From CAYXNZ01 sp964553705 (GTDB lineage: Bacteria; Patescibacteriota; Patescibacteriia; Patescibacteriales; GWC2-42-12), in the NCBI GenBank assembly GCA_964553705.1, contig CAZKKV010000017.1:1-19621 (forward strand): a stretch of DNA of 19,621 nt. Direction: 5' to 3'. Made by a program: the position numbers and the translations under genes. This document shows, one piece after another, positions 14,063-19,621 of this stretch (its first letter is position 1; every line of letters begins with the position of its first letter). The notes under the pieces are model-generated. The model saw only the letters and a list, made by a program, of their open reading frames with translations, ran no database searches and was not told the DNA's origin.

Positions 14063-14218
14063 AAAAATCACCAATGGGTTTGGGGTGTGTCCCCGCAATA
14101 CTGCGGGGCAGGCCTAAGCTTAAAAGCGTTCACCCCGTCGAATGACGGGGAATAAGGCACCCCAAGACTTTTTGGTTACTTTTTAGTCATAAAAAGTAAC
14201 GCCCAAGTGGCAGCTTTA
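14063..14218. repeat. GC-rich multi-hairpin repeat, copy 2 (156 bp)
   Basis: This is the same element and orientation as 939-1113. It keeps the outer TTGGGGTG/CACCCCAA pair, CCCCGC/GCGGGG, CCCCGTC/GACGGGG and GTTACTTTTT/AAAAAGTAAC. It lacks 19 bp near the right end, and with them the CTGCCC/GGGCAG hairpin of copy 1. It starts 2 bp past the tyrS stop. Both copies therefore sit immediately 3' of a minus-strand gene. Confidence 0.9.
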
Positions 14219-14220
14219 AT

Positions 14221-15441
14221 TTAATTCTTTTTTACTTTAACAAACCCTCTTTTACCTTTTTGCACTAAAATACCATCTTTAGTGATTTTAATTTCTTTGT
14301 TTATATCTTTTATAACCTCTCCATCCACTTTAACTCCACCTTGCTCAATCAATCGTCGCGCTTCACTTTTACTACTCGCAAGCTTTACCTCGACCAATAA
14401 ATCTACTATTTTCAAATTCGTAATTGATAATTCGTAATTTGTAATTTCATCTGGTATTTCTTTTTTTTGAACCGTTTTTATAAAATTATCTTCAGCTTCT
14501 TTGGCTTTTTTCTCACCATGATTAATTCTAGTTACTTCATAAGCTAACTTCATTTTTAAATCGCGCGGATTGGTACTTTTATTTTCAAGCTTTTTCCAAA
14601 CTTCAGCCAATTCGGTCATAGAAACGTTTGTACATAATTCAAAACCAGGAAAAATTACACCGTCAGGCCATGACATTATCTGACCGTACATATTTTCTGA
14701 CGTCTCATCTAAATTCACGATATTACCCTCAGTCTTGCCCATTTTTTTACCCTCTGCATCAGTTAATAATTTAGTTGTTAGGACAAACTTTTCTTTCCCC
14801 TTGACGGCTTTCATTAAGTCGCGACCACACATCATGTTAAACATCTGATCATTACCACCGATTTCCAAATCCACATCCATTTCTACACTGTCATAAGCCT
14901 GTGCTAAAGGATATAAAAATTCATGTAAATATATCGGCTTTTCTTGTTTCATTCTTTCTTGAAACATATCACGAATTATCATCTGCTGAACCGTAAAATT
15001 TGACGACACTTCAATTAAATCTTTAAAGCTTAATTTATCACTCCACTGGCTATTATACATTATCTTCGCTGGATTAACGCCATCAAATTTCAAATAAGCT
15101 GAAGCTTGTTTTTTATAACTAGCGCAATTTTTCAAAACTTCTTTTCTAGTTAATTTCTTTCTAGCTGAACTTTTATCAGTTGGATCGCCAATCATTCCAG
15201 TAAAATCACCTATTAAAAAAATAACTTCGTGCCCCATTTCTTGAAACTGAGCTAATTTATTAATCAAAATAGCATTACCAATATGCAATGACGTTGCACT
15301 AGGATCAAAACCGCAATACAGTCTAATTCTTTTTCCTGACAGCAATATTTTTTTTAAATCAGCTTTGTTGGAATAAATATTTTCAACTCCTCGCGTTAGA
15401 ACTTCTTCAACCTTATTTTTATCAACAATAACTTTGGCCAT
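14221..15441 (-). CDS. tyrS: Tyrosyl-tRNA synthetase
   Basis: This class I TyrRS has 406 aa. The nucleotide-binding start is YCGFDPSATSLHIGN, with HIGN at residues 53-56 in place of HIGH. GDFTGMIGDPTDKS (78-91), DLEIGGNDQMFN (191-202) and the KMSKS loop KMGKT (233-237) follow. A C-terminal S4 RNA-binding domain spans about 345-400. The linker before S4 contains a repeat-derived stretch EITNYELSITNLK (332-344) encoded by a 7-bp array. The start is 9 bp after the valS stop, so the two are cotranscribed. The repeat element at 14063-14218 begins just past the stop. HIGN occurs naturally in this family, so activity is expected. Confidence 0.97.
   Translation of the reverse strand: MAKVIVDKNKVEEVLTRGVENIYSNKADLKKILLSGKRIRLYCGFDPSATSLHIGNAILINKLAQFQEMGHEVIFLIGDFTGMIGDPTDKSSARKKLTRKEVLKNCASYKKQASAYLKFDGVNPAKIMYNSQWSDKLSFKDLIEVSSNFTVQQMIIRDMFQERMKQEKPIYLHEFLYPLAQAYDSVEMDVDLEIGGNDQMFNMMCGRDLMKAVKGKEKFVLTTKLLTDAEGKKMGKTEGNIVNLDETSENMYGQIMSWPDGVIFPGFELCTNVSMTELAEVWKKLENKSTNPRDLKMKLAYEVTRINHGEKKAKEAEDNFIKTVQKKEIPDEITNYELSITNLKIVDLLVEVKLASSKSEARRLIEQGGVKVDGEVIKDINKEIKITKDGILVQKGKRGFVKVKKN
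14414..14448. repeat. 7-bp tandem repeat array inside tyrS
   Basis: On the + strand there are five units: AAATTCG, TAATTGA, TAATTCG, TAATTTG, TAATTTC. It is in frame in the linker between the catalytic core and the S4 domain and encodes NYELSITNLK-like sequence (about residues 332-343). Confidence 0.8.
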
Positions 15442-15450
15442 ATTTTTAAT

Positions 15451-18114
15451 TTATTTTATATTTTTTAATTGCTCTTGCAATTTACTTAAATTCTGACGCC
15501 ACAATTCAAGTTTTTCTTTTTCTTGGCTAACTACATCTACTGGAGCTTTGTTAGTAAAGTCTTTGTTGGCTAATTTTTTTTCTTGATTTTTAACTAATTT
15601 TTCCTGCTCACTAATTTCTTTTTTAATTCTTTCTGCTTCTTTTGCTTTATCTATCGCACCAATTAAATATATTTTGATTCCATTTACTGTAACAAAAATA
15701 GCATCATCAATCTTTTCTCCCTCTTTTTTTATTTCCAATCCATCTTTTGCAATCCCTGTTCGCAAAGATACCAATAATACTTCCTGAGTTGCGAGAGAAT
15801 CAAATTTATCTCCTGCATAAATTACTACTTTTATTTTTTTTGCTGGTTCAACCTTGTTTTCTGCACGTGCATTACGAATCGCCGTAATAACGTTTTGTAC
15901 TATTTCAAAATTATTTTCTGTTCTTTCTGGCATTTTTTCCGGCCATTTTTGAACTATCAGTAGATTATCTCCCTTCATTTCACGCCATATTGCCTCGGTA
16001 ATAAAAGGAATAAAAGGATGGCATAATATTAATAAATTTTTTAAAATATAATACAAAACCTTTCCTCTCTGTTCACTCTTTTCAAATTTGCTTGATTCTA
16101 AATACCAATCTGCTAAATCATTTCGAGTAAATCCTCTTAGCTTCTCTCCAGCTGATGAAAAATTATAATTATCCAAATCTTCCGTTACTTCTTTAATCAA
16201 GACATGTAACTTCATTAATATCCAATTCTCGGTCATTGTTAATTTATCGACATCAAAATCAATTTCTCCTTTTTCAATATTTGGTAAAATATATCTAGAT
16301 ACATTCCATAACTTATTAACAAAATTTCTTAAACCAGCAATTTTTTCCTCACTCAAATTTGTATCATTTCCTGGAGTAGTGCCTATAATCAAAGATAATC
16401 GAGTAGCATCTGTACCATATTTTTTAAAACTTTCTAATGGATCAATAGCATTACCCAACGACTTGCTCATTTTTCTGCCGTTAGCATCTTTGACTAAACC
16501 ATGGAGATAAACGTCTTGAAATGGAATATCGCCAGTTGCATAAGTCGTCATAATAATCATCCGAGCTACCCAAAAAAATAAAATATCATAACCTGTTTCT
16601 AAAACAGAAGTTGGATGATAAGTTTTAAAATCATCACTATCTATAAAAATCTTACCATCTTTTATTTCTATTTGTTCTGGCTTATTAGCTAAAGTAGAAA
16701 AGGTCCAAAGACCAGAAGAAAACCAAGTATCTAGAGTGTCTTCATCTTGAACCCACCCTTCTTCTGTCGGCGATTCAACTCCAACGTAAATTTTATCATC
16801 TTTATGCCAAACTGGTACCTGGTGACCGAACCAAATCTGCCGACTAATACACCAATCACGCAAATTTTCCATCCAATTGAAATAAATCTTTTCAAATCTC
16901 TCTGGCACAATCTTTATCTTGTCTCGACCAAATACACCTTTTCTTACTGCTTCCAAACTTAACTCTTTGATTGATTTTTTATATTTAGCAATTTTTTTAT
17001 TGACATCAATAAACCACTGTAAACTCGGCAAAGGTTCAATCGGTGTATTACAGCGATAACATAATGATAAATTATTATCTATTTCTTCTTCCTTTTCTAA
17101 TAAGCCGCTATCTTTTAATTTTTTAACAACCAACTCTCTTGCTTCCAAGACGGTTTTTTCTGAATATTCACCAAAACCCTGATGGATATTGCCGTCTTCA
17201 TTAATTACTTTTATTATCTTCAAATTATTTTCCTGTGCCATCTGCCAATCAATCATTGAGTGAGCCGGTGTTACACCTAAAGCTCCAGTACCAAAATCTG
17301 TCTCAACTTCTTTATCAGCAATTATTTTTACTTCCAAGTCAATTCCGACAAAATTCACTTTAAATACTTTACCGACATATTTTTTATATCTTTCGTCGTC
17401 AGGATTAACCGCCACTGCTGTGTCGCCTAGTTTTGTCTCAGGACGAGTTGTGGCTATAGTAAATGGAAAATCTTTGTTATATTTAAAAGTATACATTTTG
17501 CCTTTCTGTGCTTCATATTCCACTTCATCATCAGCCAGAGTTGAATGACAACGCGGACACCAATTAACAACTCTGTCTCCACGGTAAATTAACCCGTCAT
17601 CATACATTAATTTAAAAACACTTCTGACAGCTTTATTCCTAATTTCGTCAAAAGTATAGGCTTCTCTTGACCAGTCACAGGAACTACCTATTTTTTTGAC
17701 TTGATTAACTATTGTATCATGTGATTCTTGAGCAAATTTAACAACTCTGGCAAGAAATTTTTCCCTACCCATTTCATGTCTGTTTGTGCCTTCTTCTTTT
17801 ATAATCTTTTCAACTTTAGTTTGAGTAGCAATAGCTGCATGATCAGAGCCTGGTAACCACAATGTTTTTTCACCTTTCATTCTGTGGTATCTAGTCAAAA
17901 TATCTTCAACAACCAACATAACGGCATGTCCCATATGAAGCACGCCTGTTCTGTTCGGAGGTGGCATTGAAATCGTGTAGGAATCTGCCTCTTCCTTAGC
18001 TATACCATCTTTAATACAATTGTCAGGATTAAAATATCCAGACTCTTCCCATTGCTGATAAATTTTATCTTCATAATCAGCTGGATTATAGCTTTTTGGA
18101 ATTTCTTTATTCAT
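15451..18114 (-). CDS. valS: Valyl-tRNA synthetase
   Basis: This is a class I ValRS of 887 aa. The HIGH-type motif is HMGH at 60-63, in PPPNRTGVLHMGH. GSDHAAIATQ (89-98) and CPRC (186-189) follow. The editing-domain peptide ATTRPET is at 221-227, and KMSKS is at 548-552 in GRKMSKSLGNAIDP. The C-terminal tail (about 820-887) is a long charged coiled coil, as usual for bacterial ValRS, that helps bind tRNA. It is complete. It is the first gene of the valS-tyrS-ORF-argS group and faces the DHH gene across a 210-bp spacer (18115-18324). I found no T-box or convincing -35/-10 pair for valS in that spacer, and there is no Shine-Dalgarno sequence. Confidence 0.97.
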   Translation of the reverse strand: MNKEIPKSYNPADYEDKIYQQWEESGYFNPDNCIKDGIAKEEADSYTISMPPPNRTGVLHMGHAVMLVVEDILTRYHRMKGEKTLWLPGSDHAAIATQTKVEKIIKEEGTNRHEMGREKFLARVVKFAQESHDTIVNQVKKIGSSCDWSREAYTFDEIRNKAVRSVFKLMYDDGLIYRGDRVVNWCPRCHSTLADDEVEYEAQKGKMYTFKYNKDFPFTIATTRPETKLGDTAVAVNPDDERYKKYVGKVFKVNFVGIDLEVKIIADKEVETDFGTGALGVTPAHSMIDWQMAQENNLKIIKVINEDGNIHQGFGEYSEKTVLEARELVVKKLKDSGLLEKEEEIDNNLSLCYRCNTPIEPLPSLQWFIDVNKKIAKYKKSIKELSLEAVRKGVFGRDKIKIVPERFEKIYFNWMENLRDWCISRQIWFGHQVPVWHKDDKIYVGVESPTEEGWVQDEDTLDTWFSSGLWTFSTLANKPEQIEIKDGKIFIDSDDFKTYHPTSVLETGYDILFFWVARMIIMTTYATGDIPFQDVYLHGLVKDANGRKMSKSLGNAIDPLESFKKYGTDATRLSLIIGTTPGNDTNLSEEKIAGLRNFVNKLWNVSRYILPNIEKGEIDFDVDKLTMTENWILMKLHVLIKEVTEDLDNYNFSSAGEKLRGFTRNDLADWYLESSKFEKSEQRGKVLYYILKNLLILCHPFIPFITEAIWREMKGDNLLIVQKWPEKMPERTENNFEIVQNVITAIRNARAENKVEPAKKIKVVIYAGDKFDSLATQEVLLVSLRTGIAKDGLEIKKEGEKIDDAIFVTVNGIKIYLIGAIDKAKEAERIKKEISEQEKLVKNQEKKLANKDFTNKAPVDVVSQEKEKLELWRQNLSKLQEQLKNIK

Positions 18115-18261
18115 AAATTAAAAACATAATAAAACATTTTTAACGTTTTATTTCAATATATTTTATCTTATTTTAGCGTACCAAAACCAACCTGTTTTGG
18201 CAAGAAAATTTAGCTAACCTTATACCATCAGTATCATCTGTTTTCTCTAATTTACTTTGAC

Positions 18262-18290
18262 TTGACACAAGCAAAAAAATTATATATATT
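18262..18290 (+). promoter_or_regulatory. Sigma70-type promoter of the DHH-family gene
   Basis: A perfect -35 TTGACA (18262-18267), a 17-bp spacer and a -10 TATATT (18285-18290, 5 of 6 matches) are present. The expected start is near 18297, giving a leader of about 28 nt. Confidence 0.75.
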
Positions 18291-18324
18291 GATAAATTAC
18301 TTACACGATTAGCTAATAGCTATT

Positions 18325-19476
18325 ATGTTAACAACTGAACAACAAATTTTTGAACAAATAAAAAAAGCCAATAATATTTTGATTACTTTTAAAAAAACCT
18401 GGACAGGTGATTCTGTTGCTTCTGCTCTGGCTCTTTTTTTGTTTATCAAAAAAATGGATAAAAAAGTAGATGTTGCCGCTGAAAAAAATGAGTCAGGTAA
18501 ACTTTTTTCTTTTTTACCTAATTTTGAACAAATCTCCGGCTCACTAGATAATCTACGAAAATTCATTATCTCTTTAGATATCACAGATACCAACGTTAGT
18601 CAGATAAAATACAAGAGGGAAGAAAATAAATTAAATTTTATTATATCTCCTAAAGATGGTTTTTTTACTGAAGAAGATATTGCGTCACATTCAAGCGGTT
18701 TTAAATATGATTTAATCATTACCGTTGACACGCCAGATCTTGAATCCCTGGGAAAAATTTACGATAACGACACGGAATTTTTTTATCAAGTTCCAATTAT
18801 TAACATTGATCATAATTCTGACAATGAAGACTTCGGCCAAATTAATTTAGTAGAACTAACAGCTATCTCAACTACTGAATTATTATTTTCTTTATTCGAT
18901 AGCTATAGTCGTGAATATATAGATGAAAACATAGCCACCTGTTTGTTGGCTGGCATGATAACTGAAACAAAAAGTTTCAAAACATCCAATATCACTCCCA
19001 AATCTCTATTGGCTGCTTCGCAATTAGTCTCTATGGGTGGTCGTCGAGAAGAAGTAGTTAATCAAATTTACCGCTCAAGAAGTTTAAACGTCCTTAAGCT
19101 TTGGGGTAGAGTCTTAGCCAGACTAGCAAGTAAATTGGATAACAAGCTTATTTGGTCAACGCTGAACTGCGCTGATTTTGACCGAACTAATTCCTGCGAG
19201 AAAGACTTGATTGACGTCATTGACGAATTAATAATAAACATACCGCAAGCTAAGGTTATTGTATTATTTTACGAAAAAAATAATCAGACTAAAGATACTC
19301 AAACAAACGCCATCGTTTATTCAATCAAAAATATTGACTCGCTAGATCTGTTGAGAGAATATAATCCAACTGGCACTAAAAGCCTGGCTACAATAGAAAT
19401 AAATAAACCACTAGTAGAAATTGAAAAAACTATTGTGGATTTAATTGAAAGCAAATTAAACAAACTACCGGTTTAA
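18325..19476 (+). CDS. DHH-family phosphoesterase-like protein with degenerate active site
   Basis: The 383-residue protein has the overall layout of NrnA-type DHH/DHHA1 phosphoesterases, which degrade short RNAs or cyclic dinucleotides. However, key motifs are altered. Motif I is TGDSVASALAL (27-37), where DxDA/G would be expected, so one Asp is Thr. Motif II VDTPDLESLG (134-143) keeps its Asp (D135). The signature DHH is DHN (162-164) in NIDHNSDNEDFGQINLV. Motif IV is MITETKSF (211-218), with Glu for Asp. The DHHA1 GGH-type glycine motif is replaced by YNPTGTKSLA (346-355). The fold is probably kept but catalysis is doubtful. It could be a binding or regulatory paralogue. It has its own promoter and terminator and is divergent from valS. 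Confidence 0.85.
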   Translation: MLTTEQQIFEQIKKANNILITFKKTWTGDSVASALALFLFIKKMDKKVDVAAEKNESGKLFSFLPNFEQISGSLDNLRKFIISLDITDTNVSQIKYKREENKLNFIISPKDGFFTEEDIASHSSGFKYDLIITVDTPDLESLGKIYDNDTEFFYQVPIINIDHNSDNEDFGQINLVELTAISTTELLFSLFDSYSREYIDENIATCLLAGMITETKSFKTSNITPKSLLAASQLVSMGGRREEVVNQIYRSRSLNVLKLWGRVLARLASKLDNKLIWSTLNCADFDRTNSCEKDLIDVIDELIINIPQAKVIVLFYEKNNQTKDTQTNAIVYSIKNIDSLDLLREYNPTGTKSLATIEINKPLVEIEKTIVDLIESKLNKLPV

Positions 19477-19518
19477 ACAAAGCTTGAAAAAAAACTCTAT
19501 AAATGATACTTTATAATT

Positions 19519-19544
19519 AAGGAATGCGATAATATTCCTTTTTT
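19519..19544 (+). terminator. Intrinsic terminator of the DHH-family gene
   Basis: A perfect 7-bp stem AAGGAAT/ATTCCTT with an 8-nt loop is followed by a T run (the last T's of the stem plus TTTTA). It lies 43 bp after the stop codon. Confidence 0.75.
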
Positions 19545-19572
19545 ATTTGCCCGCACATCAAACAAAAAAACA

Positions 19573-19621
19573 AGCGCCCATAGCTTCCGCCTACGCTAAA
19601 GCTTCGGAGGACAAGCAGTGG
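19573..19621. repeat. GC-rich hairpin repeat at the right edge (partial)
   Basis: The last ~50 bp is GC-rich, with the imperfect inverted arms GCTTCCGCC and GGAGGACAAGC around ACGCTAAAGCTTC. It resembles CCGCC-GCTAAAGCTTCGG-type repeats common in Patescibacteria intergenic DNA, from general recollection only. It is cut by the window end and has no second copy here. Confidence 0.45.

Noticed and set aside
18115..18324. T-box or other leader upstream of valS
   Set aside because: No TGGNACCGCG-type motif or terminator hairpin was found on the minus strand in this spacer.
1..19621. Alternative genetic code (UGA as sense codon)
   Set aside because: All large conserved proteins read through at expected length with the standard code and none needs UGA as an amino acid.
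19573..19621. 5' part of a tRNA gene at the right edge
   Set aside because: No D-stem or anticodon-stem pattern; the inverted arms fit a hairpin repeat better.

Overview
The window is very AT-rich, compact bacterial chromosome with short intergenic gaps, few Shine-Dalgarno-like sequences and standard stop-codon use. It looks like a member of the Candidate Phyla Radiation (Patescibacteria). This is inferred from gene content and style: a LemA/HtpX pair, a DHH-family protein, a DUF4143 ATPase, a DedA protein, GC-rich hairpin repeats in an AT-rich background, and repeat-derived peptides inside housekeeping proteins. No rRNA or tRNA gene, IS element or CRISPR array was seen. The exact lineage cannot be fixed from the sequence alone.

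Layout. Positions 1-6062 hold a minus-strand run, read right to left: ileS (isoleucyl-tRNA synthetase), a small DUF3850/ASCH protein, a PP-loop tRNA-thiolation-like protein, lemA, and htpX (cut by the left edge). ileS has a good promoter at 6096-6124. Divergent from it is uvrB (6212-8035), which lacks the usual C-terminal UVR domain. Convergent with uvrB is a second minus-strand operon, dedA - glyS - DUF4143 ATPase (11495 to 8045). A T-box riboswitch (about 11760 to 11591) precedes it, with its own promoter, a glycine-type T-box sequence and a terminator. A third minus-strand group reads valS - tyrS - small membrane/coiled-coil ORF - argS (18114 to 11932). At the right end a plus-strand DHH-family protein (18325-19476) has a consensus-like promoter and a terminator, but most of its catalytic motifs have decayed.

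Theme. Five aminoacyl-tRNA synthetases (Ile, Gly, Arg, Tyr, Val) lie within 15 kb on one strand, with a probable tRNA-modifying enzyme, so the window is mainly tRNA charging and maturation. Only the glycine operon shows an obvious tRNA-sensing leader.

The most interesting layers are not genes. (1) The T-box appears to have an ultrashort Stem I, with a GGC triplet in a terminal loop at the very 5' end of the transcript. (2) Arrays of 7-bp units (about TAATTTN / TAACTTT on the + strand) occur at six places, five of them in frame inside coding sequence. (3) A separate palindromic repeat is inserted in frame in the IleRS editing domain. (4) A GC-rich multi-hairpin repeat of 156-175 bp is present in two copies, each just 3' of a minus-strand gene.
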